Origin: Nageia nagi
Lineage: Eukaryota; Pinophyta
NCBI GenBank assembly: GCA_050084985.1
Contig: JBITNC010000002.1
Coordinates: forward strand, 39,556,001-39,620,000
DNA: 64,000 bases
Direction of reading: 5' to 3'
Shown: in pieces, positions 13,140 through 24,661 of the stretch
Position numbering within the stretch: position 1 is the first letter of the stretch
How the letters are laid out: each line of letters begins with the position of its first letter
The notes under the pieces: generated by a model
Seen by the model: the letters and a program-made list of their open reading frames with translations, nothing else
Databases searched by the model: none
Told to the model about the DNA's origin: nothing
Position numbers and translations under genes: made by a program

Positions 13140-13950
13140 GCTAAGAATTTGAATGTGTGGTGGTCTTCAATTTTTACTATTCAAGGTTTACCACTTACTA
13201 CTTTTCCTTGGATTCATGCTCAAAGATTTTATAAGAAAGTTATTGCTACTTTGTTGGATTTCTACTATGTGTATGATAGAGGTTTGTTTTCTTGGCCTTT
13301 GTTTAAATCCAAGTATGAGCTTCATCCAAATGATAAGATTACTTATGAGGTAATCTTGGATACTTTCCCTTTATCAGCTCTCTTTAATATTCACACTCAA
13401 GCTTAGAGGTCATGGTGGTTAGAAGGTCAATGGTATAAAGCAACCCCATTTTGTAACTACAATCCTAGAATGGGATATTTGTGGCTCTCTACTAGCCTCC
13501 CTATGCATGATAATCTTAATCTTAAGTGGGATCTCATTTCTACTAGATCTAAGTGGAGAACTCAATTTTATACAGTTTGAAAATCTTACCTTGACCCAAA
13601 GCGCTCCTTTTTTTCTTGGTGTTTGTTGTCTCAAAGTCTTTTATTGGGGACTTGGTTGGTCTATCTGGGGGTTGTTGACCCACGTATTTTTTGTAATTAG
13701 TCGAAGTCTTACTTTCATATTTTTTGGGAATGCACAAAAGCCAGGTATACATGGTATTGGATTGATTCCTTTTCTACTCATACATGTCTCATTCCTTTGC
13801 TTGGTTCCATATTTTGTTGGGGGACTCTCCAAATTTTTCTTTGGCTCTTTATGATATTTGGCATATTTTTCATACAACCATCTTATTCCACATTTGGAAA
13901 GATAGAAACAAAATGATTTTTTATTAGTTGGATCCTTTCTCTTTCCCTTT
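13140..13950 (+). pseudogene. LINE ORF2 C-terminal region with zinc-binding relic
   Basis: An 85-codon open stretch (13,149-13,406) matches the post-RT part of plant L1 ORF2. After a stop, the frame reads through F-W-L, HIFWEC and W-W-L phrases typical of the RT zinc-binding (zf-RVT) region. The cysteines and histidine are incomplete. Confidence 0.6.
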
Positions 13951-14640
13951 GAATGAAAAGCTATTGATTTTCCATGATGTTTGGTTGCAAATTTGTGTTT
14001 AGATTAACAAAATTTAGATGGAGCTTAGCCACCTATGTGACCTTCTAGATTTTTTGGGGCAATACTCCATGTACCATTTGTAAGGTTTCTATAAAGCCCC
14101 CTAATTGTATGCACTTCTATTCTAGGTCTCAACAACTTCATCATCCTTTATAAGATAATTGAGCTCAATTTCATCCCCTTCATCATGGTTAGAGTGCCTT
14201 ACCTCCATTGCTAGGAGATTCTTTTCACCATGTTGATTGTTGGGAGCCTCATCCAAAGGTGATCATAGTTATCAGAGAAATCAACGGTTGGGACATTAAG
14301 CATGATTTACAAACTCTTGCAAATATAGATAGTGGTGGGATACAAGTACCAAGTCATTTAAATGCATTGATAACTCAAGCTACGGTATTGTTTAATACCT
14401 ACTAATAATTGGTAGAATCTTGTGGATGAGGATGACCACCAACCACTCTCTTCCCTAGGAAGCTTAGTTTAAGTTTATGCTTTTTATACTTTTGCAATCC
14501 TTAGTTGGCTATTTTGTAATGTTGATGGCTTTAGTTTCTTTTTTAAATCCCAATCCTAGGAGTTGGTTTGACGCTGGGGTATGTAATCTACCACCCAAAC
14601 CCTTTTTATTATAAATTTTAGTATTTTTATTTTTAATAGA

Positions 14641-15604
14641 AACCAACTTTATATATATATATATACATATGGTTTGGAAAAAAATTTATAATGCTAAATC
14701 TCACCAAATTGAAGAAAATGATTTTTTTAAGCAAGAAAATTTTTAAATTTGGAGAAAAGTAATTCAACCAAAAATAGAATAAAACCTAGGGTTTCTAATG
14801 CAAAACTCCTTAGAAAAAGTGATTCCCTAAAATAAAAATTATAAGGTTTGTAGGATTAGTTAGCTTCACCAGAAATGTAGATAGTAAATTATGTAAATAA
14901 TAATATAAACACAAAATAATTCTACAAAGATGATACTTATTCAAATATAATGATAAATAAATGAAAAGTGTGTACCTGATTATGATTAATCAATCCTTAA
15001 GGTATAGCATAGATATATGGAGGACTAGATCAAATCAAAAGCAAGTATGCAGATGATAATGAATCATATAGAATAGCATTCATCGCCTCCTTTGTCTGTA
15101 GCTTTAGATTATGAATACACATGCCATGGGTGACAGAAGAAATCTATGATGTGGATGGCATAAAACTTGTAGAACTAAATTGTGCATAAAGTATAGCATG
15201 TAATAAAAAATCATAGCATAACAAATTCTCATATAGGTGGCATCTAGAGACACCATAAATGTAGTAGCTGATATATGGAAAACCACCTATCAAATAGAAC
15301 TGATAGTGGTTATTGTGTTGTGCATCTCCTTTTATACCTACAAGGATAAAAGAGAGAGTGAAAACCAATTTTAGAATGATAATAATCATTTCAATAGAAT
15401 TATAAAATAACATGCAATATTAATGATATTCTTAAGATAATTTTATATATAAATATGATTAAGAGATATGAGCATTAATTAGTACATGTTTAACATTTAA
15501 TTAGCATATTAGCCTTGATATTATATATATTTGCATTATTTAAATATTTTATAATGTAGATACTTAAATATGATTTATTAATAAATAATAAATCATTTTT
15601 AATC
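14641..15604. other. AT-rich interval, no gene seen
   Basis: It begins with a short (AT)n run (14,651-14,665). Overlapping minus-strand ORFs of 60-89 codons at 15,104-15,413 are hydrophobic but resemble no family I know. Confidence 0.4.
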
Positions 15605-16257
15605 GTTTATACAATGAATAAACCATATTTAACATAATAGATTAAGAAATAACAATTTTAGGAGCTATGATAATATTTGTAGAGAACAAAGTAGTATTTT
15701 GGATAGATAAATATAATAATACTTTTTAGGTGTTGGGAACCTGTTCATTGCGATTTTGTATTTTGATATATGATAAGGTGGCCTAAAATATGTCATATAA
15801 CTTACAGATTTGTATAAAAAGATTTAGATTTATTTTAATTAATCAATTATTAGCTACTTTATCCTAATCAATTATTTATGTTAGGGATTCAAGGATTTGA
15901 CTAAAAGAGAGGTTAACACAAAGGAAAGAGTTATTATTTTACTAGTTTGTAGCATTCATTTTTAATGTAAAGGGATTTAATTTTATACACAATAAGTTCT
16001 AATTGTAATTTATACAAATTACAATAATTTTAAATGATTGATTTCTTTGAGAATAATATTTCTTTTTACAACTCTTTAAAAAAAGATATTGAACAAGTGA
16101 GGTTCACTAAAATGATGAAAGCTTAAATCATGAAAATTAACTTTGTGAATTCAAAAACTAGTTGGCCAATATTGAATTCACTCAAATGCATTATGTGAGA
16201 ATTATCCAAGTAATGAAACCTAATTAATTAAGATGACATATTATGATAATGAATAAG

Positions 16258-19010
16258 CCAAGATAAAGGAGCCATACATGGGGGTTCACCTACATGAATG
16301 CAAGCGACCCTTGATACATCTTGTTTGTAATCATAAATGATGGATTCATTATATTATGAAGTTAATATGTTAATGTAGGATTGATGAGTTGTAGATATGG
16401 ATCATAGCAGAGAGAAGCTAGTTTTGGTGGGCGAAGGGCGAATGGCTAGTGAGCTCTAGAGGATGAAGAGCTAGCATCTAGAGGGTTGAGTCTTTCCATT
16501 GAAATACCTTTGAAATACCATGATGAATGGGATCCTAATGATGGTACATGAGGAAGAAATAGATATTATTTTCAATCACTTATGTGATCCAAAGGAGCTT
16601 GATGACTATAATCATAAGTTAACAAAACCCTAATGGTGTCTTTACCATTTTGGAAATAAGAGCTATAGATCTAGAAGGCTTATTAGTTAGATAAGAGGAA
16701 ATAAGATGATGATAGAGTATAAGAAACTTAGGAAGGTACCTATTGGAGACTTTAAAGCTCAAAGGCATCACATGAGGCTACGTCATTGACCCATCTTGCT
16801 AGAGATAGCAAGGTCATGCTCATGATTTGTAACAAGCTATATAAGCACTAATATTTCAAAAATGGATAACTTGAAGGGGATAAGGGTGAAGGAATATGAT
16901 TCTTGATGTTTATGGATTCTAGAAGATGAAATAGAATAGTATTAGAGGTTCCCATAGTATTATTCTCTTATGATTGCTTATGAGCCAAAAGTAGAGAGTT
17001 TTGTAGTATTAAAACTCAACTATTTTAAAGGATTTTTCTTCAATTATGGAAGGATATAGGTAAAGGCAGGGTCATTGATTCTATTCATGGTGATGGAATG
17101 ATGAAGAGGGGGTAGATAATGATAAGGAGTTTGAGGAATCCTTAAAGAAAGAATGAAAGAGGATTGGTGCTCAAAGGTTTTATGTTTTAAGGTTGTCATA
17201 TTAATTCAAAACCTACAAAGAGGTAGGGTCACACCTACATTTGAGTAAGGGTGGGTGCAAGAAGTTGGTTCCATGTAAGGCCAAAAATTGTAAGTGTTTT
17301 CCTTAATTTTCAAGTTTGGGTATGATGGATCTCAAAATTTTAAGCACTTAGACATGGAAACCATGAAAAAGATCATTGGGATGAAAATGTAGTGCTCAAA
17401 TTCTAATTTTTAAATATAGAATTTGTTCCAATACCCATATCATAGAATTTAAAATTCAATAAGATGAACAAAAACCACTTTTTTAAAAAAAACCATTTTT
17501 GGACCATACCATGCATGTGTTCATCTAGAATAATTTGACTAAAATCAAAGTATTTTTAAAATCCTTTTAGGAAAAGATACCTAACACATTGAGCTTGTCC
17601 TGGATATTTTTTTTATATTTTTTCATCAATATGTTTTTTTATTAATTTTTTATTGGGCATTTTGTGATTTCGAAAAGTGCTCATGTCTGTCCAACATAAT
17701 TTGATCTAAACTTAACTTTTTAAAAAAAAATTATTTATTTTTCTTATAGAGAATTATATGAAACTTTTCCTTATATAATTTTTTCATAAATCCTCCAAAA
17801 GAAATTATTAAGAAAATACGAGACCTTCATATTTCAAGTATATGGACCATTTTTACTAAAACAAAAATTGAAAAATACAAAATCTTATCCAATTGTAAAA
17901 AAATTACATATTTTGAATCTACACTCTTTAATTTATAATGGGTTTTAATTTCATGAAAAAAAATTCTACCAAAAACTCCATCAAACTTATGCCTAAAGTT
18001 GAGATTTTCCATTAACATTGCCATGAACATATGCTTGCAAGTCCAAGGCTAAGTGTTGGCTCACCAAGCCTTTTTCGAGCCTAAATCCAAGGCAAAATTG
18101 AAGATTCAAATATCAAGATCCTGATAAATGTATGTATTTTAGTTTTAAATCAGGATCCTAATTTTTTCGACATTGAATTTTAACTTCATCGATTTTCCCC
18201 ACTTCCCCTTTATGTGGAATCAACTTCTTACTTTCACCTTAAGAGGTTTGATGTTGTAATAACCTCTCCTTGTCATTTGGAAGGTGTTAGAGGTATCTGG
18301 TGGGGTTTTATGGTGATCTTAGGAGCAAAATATTTTTTTAGTTTATGAGAGTGAGCAACACAGGGTGTTGTAATGCATGCCTCCAGGGTGCTAATTTATA
18401 AAGTTCTATTTTCTCTTGCAAATAAACATCTTGAAATATTTATTTTTATAGTAAATCTCTTTCTTTGTCGATTCTTTTGTGATGAATACTTCAAAAGAAA
18501 CTCTTGGACAATCCTAGAATAACCCATGGTTAATAGGGAATAACTTTAGAGGAGGTAGAGATATCCTTTGAATTTTTTTCAGATACTATGATGTTTAATA
18601 GTCTATGTTTTTTTCTTTCTGATTGGTTAGATTAGTTTCTATTATTAATTCCATTTTGGGTGTAGATGAGGCTTCTCTAGCCTTGTTTTTGTATGCTTTT
18701 GGTATGGATACATGGTCTGAGATGTGGCAGATCTTAGGAGAAGGTAGGAAGATGATCTTTGGAGTAAGAAAATCTCTAAGATGTGGTATATCTTAGGAGG
18801 GGCCCTTCTCAAATTCAAATTATTGGTTTTATTAAGGTTGTATTTTTAGTCATACTTTCTACCCTTTCTTTGGGTTATTTTACTTATGAGGCATGTTGAA
18901 TATCTTTTAAAGCAATTGTAAAAGGATCATTTCAAAACCCTTATTTTTACATATATCCAAAAGAAAAATAATAAAATAAAATAACAATATTTAAAGTAAA
19001 AAGTTAGCAA
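16258..19010 (+). mobile_element. Insertion present only in duplication copy A, probable non-LTR element
   Basis: Comparison with copy B shows an extra ~2.75 kb. It ends in an A-rich tail (about 18,958-18,985, with AAAATAATAAAATAAAAT) next to CAAGTGAAA, which resembles CAAGATAAA at the left end: a possible target duplication with mismatches. An A-rich 3' end plus a flanking duplication fits a LINE or other retroposed sequence on the plus strand. I could not identify any protein domain inside. Confidence 0.4.
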
Positions 19011-19496
19011 GTGAAATAGAATATATCTATTTAGTAACACTTTAATTCCTCTTTAGATGCTACAAGATTTAGAAACAAAAAATTCAAATGATGATCAAAT
19101 CATAACTTCTTAATCCAAATAATTTAACAATCTAAATGGAAATTATAGGAATGAAATTGTATTAAGCAAAAATAACTTTTATAATATTGAGGATGAAAAA
19201 TATGAAAATGATATACTAGATCAGTTTTAAAATATTACTGGCATTTGCATGGATGTAGTGATGAATTTTGGCATTGCATTGTAATCTTCATGGTTGGAAG
19301 AGAAATATTATGGCAATATTGAAAAATATTACTACATTTCTTAGAAGATTGCTGTAAAAAATTGTGATCTATTATTAAAGGAAAACAAGTAAACAATCTA
19401 TATACATTAAATGTTTAATGGGAGTTGAAGAAATTATCTTAATATTATTGGTAAGCTGACAAGAGAATCAAGAATAGAACTCTTCAATTTTATAAA

Positions 19497-20145
19497 TCTG
19501 CGGCTTCGGTCCTCACTCAAATGACAGCGTTCGAATGGAACTCTTACAGCATATGAGTAATATTCGTATTGCCTGGAAGATCTTATACTTCAACTGTCCA
19601 CTTTCACAAAGTACAACAAATCCAAATATGCTCACAGACCTAATAAAATCCTCTCCGCCATGGATACTCTCGGCTATTTATAGCAGCAAAAATCCAAAAA
19701 CGAAGTTGCGAAGCAGAAGAGCTGTATTTGTGTCCTCTGTCTTTGGCCTTACTCTTCTGAGTGCCTCTCCCTACAAAAAAATGTCCTTCCAGCATAAGGA
19801 AAACAATCACCATCTCCACACTACGTCTGAGTTTATGTCATCCTTCTGTTACACCTGACTACATTTCACAGGCATTGACCTACCTTTGGATTTTCTACAG
19901 TACTGGCCAAGTTGCATCCCATTTCCCATTTCCAAAAAGATCAATCAACTTCTTCTGGATGAGATTCGTGATTTCAGTAGTAAAGGCCAAATGCCAAATC
20001 CAAAAACATGAGTTGAAACCCTGGAACTTCGAGCTGTCTCGTACAGACTAGTATCTCTGCGTTGCATAGGAGACAGTGCAGAGCCCACATGAAAACAACT
20101 ACCCCAACGTAATTATGTGGGCGTGCGGTATCCAGGTAGCTAGCT
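19497..20145 (-). promoter_or_regulatory. GC-richer block with minus-strand TATA box
   Basis: This part of copy A is visibly richer in G and C than its surroundings and better conserved with copy B (32,640-33,308) than the rest of the duplication. On the minus strand there is a TATAAATA at about 19,675-19,682 followed by ATGGCGGAGAGG, whose frame stops after eight codons. In copy B the TATA has become GTAAATA. It could be the promoter and first exon of a gene that has been lost or lies in pieces. I recognise no protein. Confidence 0.3.
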
Positions 20146-20672
20146 ACAGTGCACTGTTCTCCACCTCCCTTCAGGTATTAATAATTTCATACCTATTTAG
20201 GTTTTGCCTTCCGTCACCGGCTTCTTTTGCTTCCTCTTTCTTTCTCATGCTTCGAGACATTTTCCTCAAGAACTTAAAATTCAAGGTTGTGGGCTGATCT
20301 TTTGCTTTCTTTTTGATATCTTGCTATCATTATCATTATTCTTAGGATGGGGATGGGGTTAGGTTCCTTGTGGATATTCTTTAGGGTCCAATTCATGGAT
20401 CCATATTAAATCACCCATATTTATTTATATTTCAATTAGCAAGAGGTGATTAAGGTCCATCTCATTATATATTAAGTATGAATGGATGAATCTTCCTTCA
20501 TTGAATATGTGGATAGTCTTAAATTATGCTTAAAGAAATTATGTAATCTCTCAAAAGTGGTTCACATCAATATTCCATTGGTAGAGCATATTATCATACC
20601 CCATTCACCATTATATAAGTTTCTCTTCTCTGATTCACAAGCTTTGTCCATATCTACTCTTGAAGAGAAACA
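20146..20672. other. Flank between duplication copy A and the copia element
   Basis: This is a 5' flank with a 72-codon plus-strand ORF (20,482-20,700) that runs into the LTR. Its amino-acid composition is ordinary (EKHVRICNEI at the end is LTR-encoded). I see no known domain. Confidence 0.3.
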
Positions 20673-21144
20673 TGTTAGAATTTGTAATGAAATATTGTGA
20701 ATATCTAAACTCTTTGTAAGTTCAATTAATCACTTAAAGGATATGTAGATACCTTAAGGGATTAATTGAATTCTTTATTATGTGTGGATTTTGACCTAAC
20801 CATGGGGTTAGTTGGTAGGTTAAAGTTAGGTCACACATTTATTGTAACCCTAACCTTACCCTTAGGTTAAAGGGAGGTTAGGGAGGTGCTCTCAACCTAT
20901 AAATAGAGGGCCTTTCCTCTTGTAACATATCTAAGTTTTGGAGTAAGAGTACTCTACTAGTTTGTGTAGGAGAGAAGAAGAGAATTGTTGTAAGAGGGGC
21001 ATACTTGAGTATTGAGATACTATTTGTGGATGTACTCCCAAGGAGGGAGGAACCACATTACACTTGTGTTATCTTGTGTGAATGTTGTGTGATTGAGCTT
21101 CCTATTCTTGGACCTTGAGGATTAGAGTAGTGCTAATTCTCTCA
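20673..21144 (+). repeat. 5' LTR of the copia element
   Basis: 472 bp, TG...CA ends. It contains GACCTAAC...GTTAGGTC inverted arms, a CCCTAACC...GGTTAGGG pair, and a TATA box. It is followed directly by the primer-binding site. Confidence 0.95.
20898..20905 (+). promoter_or_regulatory. TATA box in the 5' LTR
   Basis: TATAAATA followed by GAGGGCC. It lies in mid-LTR, where the U3 promoter of a plant copia element is expected, and is conserved in the 3' LTR at 29,689-29,696. Confidence 0.75.
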
Positions 21145-21146
21145 AT

Positions 21147-21159
21147 TGGTATCTAGAGC
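21147..21159 (+). other. Primer-binding site (initiator Met tRNA type)
   Basis: TGGTATCTAGAGC lies three bases after the LTR. The usual plant copia site is TGGTATCAGAGC; here one T is inserted after TATC, which would weaken priming. Confidence 0.8.
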
Positions 21160-22059
21160 TTGGTGTGGAAGCTCTTCTTCTACATCTTGGAGGTTCTTCA
21201 TCCTTCTTCATTCCTTTGGTGTGGAAGCTCTTCTACATTTTGGAGGTTCTTCATTCCTCATCTTACACCCCATTAGTGAGGTAAATTTTAAGAGAAGGTA
21301 TAAATTTCCTCCTCATTTGGTTATCTTATGGATTATTGCATTAGAAACTAACATATTTTGTGAGATATTGGAGCTTATTTTTTGCAAAATATGATCAAAA
21401 TGGCAATACAAGCATTTTTTTATACTAACCTCTTATGTTAGTAGCATTTTTTTTACAAAAATGCTTAATACATGATATACCTTTTTTAAGAGGATACTAT
21501 GAAATGCAAATATTTTTACTAACATTTTGTTTGTTAGTAGCAACTAATTTCTTGAGGTTTACTTTTCTTGTTTAAAGTAAACACAAGTGAAAGTTAATTT
21601 ATTTTTTGAAAAAAAAGGGAGGGCTAAAAATAGAAATATAATGTTTTTAACCTCTAGTGTGCATTTTTTAAGAGATTAGTATATATATATAAAAAATTGC
21701 AATATTTCTTTATGTCATTTACTGTTGAGTTAAAGAGGCAACTCTCAATATTTTTTTTAAAAAGTTTGAAATATTTTTTGAGCAATATTTTTTTATATAT
21801 ATAATATTTTTTTTTCAAAAAAATTATATATAAAATTTTATGGTGGGTCAAGCAACAAATTTTGAGCGAATTGTTTTAAGAAGAATGCCTTGCCGAAATG
21901 GTCCACATGAGGCAGGCCGAGAAGTGGCCCATTTGTGCATTGTTTGACAGAACACCTCAGCTCAACATGGCCTCTGTTGCTTAGTACGACCTTGACATGA
22001 GAGGTACTCGAGGCCTCATTGATGGTGCCCATGGCCCCCCCAAAGCTCTCACCTCTACA

Positions 22060-22150
22060 ACATCACGCTATTTGATCACATAGCGAGGAGCTCTCAACAG
22101 TTGCCCTAGTTTGGGTTCGCCTGTGCATGTTCAGATTCGATTCCCGGATA
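22060..22150 (+). other. Possible tRNA-like (SINE) promoter inside the leader
   Basis: GATTCGATTCC at about 22,136-22,146 resembles a pol III B box (GGTTCGANTCC). A loose A-box-like TAGCGAGGAGC lies ~55 bp upstream. There is no tRNA cloverleaf. It may be the head of a SINE that inserted in the leader, or chance. Confidence 0.2.
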
Positions 22151-23680
22151 ATGACTTGATCTGTGACACAATCACTTTTTTTAGTGCAGACAATATGCGA
22201 ATTTCACATCTACAATCCTCATGCGAAGTTAAATTTTAATAAAAACATTGGTGAGGCACGTAAGCGTTGCAAGTCGTAAGCCACCCAACGGATTGCATTG
22301 GCCTGCCACATCTGACCCACACATAGTAGTCTCATCTTCCTCCCTCATCGGCTTGCCCTGCACCTCTCTTTGCTCTGTATTAAGATGCATGCAATAGACA
22401 CAGTTTCCTGGACAGCAATGATTGAAGGCACGTGAGACACCATTTCATGGACTGTGGCAAGCCACCACGCATTCTTATCACTCTGCTCTCTTCTCTCCCT
22501 TCGCCTGCTTAGGACCTTCCCTGTCGCCATTTTTAGAATTAACAAAACCACTCATGTACCTCTATCGGGGAGACGTATCTCATATGGTGGTTTTTTCTTG
22601 TCTCTTCCAGCAGGCTAATAATGTGCATTCTTATCAGATAATGCGTAGAATGGTATTCTATAATAGAGCTTCGTGATCTTATCGCAAGGACCTCCACCTC
22701 CTCTCACGTGAAGGCCCGTCAAAATCGCTACTCAACCCAAAAAGCAGTATGTTAGTGCCCAATGTGGAAGAGAATATTTCCTTATTAAAAACCACTTACA
22801 ACTATTTTATACGATAAGATCTAATTTTGAAAATGATTCATTCTAGCATGTATAAGGCTTAAAGGCTGAAAGTAAAGCTAAAAAATAACACTCTTACTCC
22901 ATCCTTTGGAATCCCCAACAAATCCTCCTCCTCCCTCATGCGCATGCTGTCGTGCGCCTTAACTGGCCAACCTCCTACCAACCACGATGCATAGCAGTCT
23001 TCCTCCTCTTCCTCCTTCACCATCACCTCCATAGGCTATCCTCTAAATGCCTTCATGCAGGTCATCCTCCTTCCCACAGTCAAGGTTGATGGCTGCCAAC
23101 TTCTTGCAAGTCTTCTTAGTCACTTTAATGCACTTAAATGCATTAAGTTTGTTTAGTTGACTACTTGCATTTTTGCTCTTCCAAAAGCAACGTATGCTTT
23201 TCTTGGTGGAAGAAAAAGGGGGGGTCATATTTTTACAACTAAAAAGCATTTAATTATTTTTTGACTTAGGAGTATTTTTTATTTTTTAGTGCTTAAGGTA
23301 GGAGAAGCATTAAAATGCATGAAGTAGGGGTATGGGTCTCCTTCTTTTTCCATTTAATTCTTGGAGACTTGGTAAATGGTGAATATTTTTAACTTATTTT
23401 TAAGTTAAACTTAGCTTATTTTAAAAATGCTTAGAATATTTTTAATATTGCATGTTTAATTTACTAAGGTGCACATGCAATTTTTTAATGCTAACCTCTT
23501 AGCATTTTTTTTCTCTAAGCATAGTAATTTAGTCTAAGTATGCTATTTTTTTAAGTAAATAAGGGAATTTTTTTACTTAAAATGCATACTTATAAGACAA
23601 GTCTTAGCATACAAGTTTGTTTTAGGGATAAAACTTTAAGTGAAAAGGGGGAATTGGTATAATTTTTTACTTAAATTTTA

Positions 23681-23790
23681 TCTAGATCTTGCATGCTAGA
23701 CTTGTGATGCATGTCTCTTTATCTTGTAAACCTTATCTAGATCTTGCATGCTAGACTTATGATGCATGTATTTTTATCTTGTTTGAAGAA
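23681..23790 (+). repeat. 55-bp tandem duplication in the leader
   Basis: Two copies of TCTAGATCTTGCATGCTAGA, starting at 23,681 and 23,736, each followed by CTTRTGATGCATGT and ATCTTGT. The copies are nearly identical, so the duplication is recent. Confidence 0.85.
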
Positions 23791-24661
23791 TAAAACATGC
23801 TTAGGACTTAAATTTTTAAGTTAAATAATGCATGATGCATGATTACTTAAATTTTTTTTAAGTCATGGAATAATGCATGTTATGAATTAAATGCTAAGTA
23901 GGACTTAGTTCTTTTTTAATTCATTAAGTGCTTGAATGAATTGAGCAAAATATACAAAATGTAAAATGTCCTTTAGGGGTTAGTACAAAACCCATTGGAC
24001 TTTTTAAGGTTTTTTCAAGCTCGTGTGGATGATGCAATTTTACTTTACTTTATATTTTTGCACAATTTGCTTATACTTGCAAAATGCAAATATTGAAAGT
24101 AACCCCTAAAATGAACACATCTGCACATATTCTTCCATAACATGACTTGTTTGGGGAGCCACAAGGTGAGGACAGGGCAGACTGGAGCCCTTTTAGTCCG
24201 AAGACCCGAGTGGTGGTAAGTCCATCTTAATTGCCCCTAAGACCTCTATTGGATTGGACATAACTCTATTAGGTGGACAGGCATGTGTGTAGTGATACCA
24301 CATGTTCGCACGTCCATTCAGGGATTATCCTGATAACCTAGGAGGAAAACTGAAAACCTTAATCAAGATAATTAAAATGGTCAATCCAAGATACGTCGGA
24401 TCCTTGGAAAATAGTTGGTACTTCTCCTTGTGAGAGTATATTACTGACCAAGGTGAACTGGTTGAGGACTGGTAGTACCTGGGCTCCACCTTGCAGGCAT
24501 CTAGGTGAAGGCCTAATTCTATACAAGAAAATAATCCCAACTTTATTCCTCTACAGATCGTGGTTTGCACATATGGGACATGTTTACTTATGTTTGATTT
24601 GTATAGATGGAAACTTGTAAAAATTTGCATTCTTATTGCATATTTATCTTTTGTATAGATA

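Larger units (their letters stand above)
9260..14640 (+). mobile_element. L1-like LINE retrotransposon, inactive
   Basis: An ORF1-like region (about 9280-9760) ends in a degraded zinc knuckle, with the relics CHSNTH and ICECPL at about 9625-9660. It is followed by an apurinic-type endonuclease (10,204-10,980), a reverse transcriptase (about 11,560-12,830), the post-RT region with IQGLPLT-F-W-HAQR (13,160-13,240), and a reverse-transcriptase zinc-binding region (about 13,560-13,950). This is the plant L1 order. Many stops and frameshifts break every domain. The 3' end is placed near 14,640 by the last LINE-like sequence before an (AT)n tract. I found no target duplication. Length is about 5.4 kb. 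Confidence 0.8.
15605..20145. repeat. Segmental duplication, copy A (interrupted)
   Basis: The outer parts, 15,605-16,262 and about 19,010-20,145, align with 31,065-31,935 and about 31,940-33,308 in the same order and orientation. Good anchors are AACAATTTTAGG, the stretch TAGTTTGTAGCATTC, and TTGCCTGGAAGATCTTATAC. Copy A has 2.75 kb inserted at 16,262-19,010. Copy B has a SINE-like insertion absent here. Divergence is considerable, with many small indels, so the duplication is old. Confidence 0.8.
21160..24661 (+). other. Long 5' leader of the copia element
   Basis: About 3.5 kb separates the primer-binding site from the gag ATG. It includes short stem-loops, a 55-bp tandem duplication (about 23,681-23,790), and a GC-richer block at 21,840-22,760. 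A candidate splice donor (GAG|GTAAAT at 21,281) and acceptor (TTGTATAG ending 24,658, just before ATAATG) could remove it as an intron, which is inference. No conserved ORF is apparent; ORFs of 64-84 codons in the GC-richer block run on both strands and look incidental. Confidence 0.5.

Noticed and set aside
20790-20883. Telomere-like CCCTAA/TTAGGG words in the copia LTR
   Set aside because: Single, non-tandem words in a U3 region, probably part of promoter-type inverted arms; not a telomeric repeat.
22136-22146. Possible tRNA gene in the copia leader
   Set aside because: Only a B-box-like word is convincing; no cloverleaf, acceptor stem or anticodon arm can be drawn.
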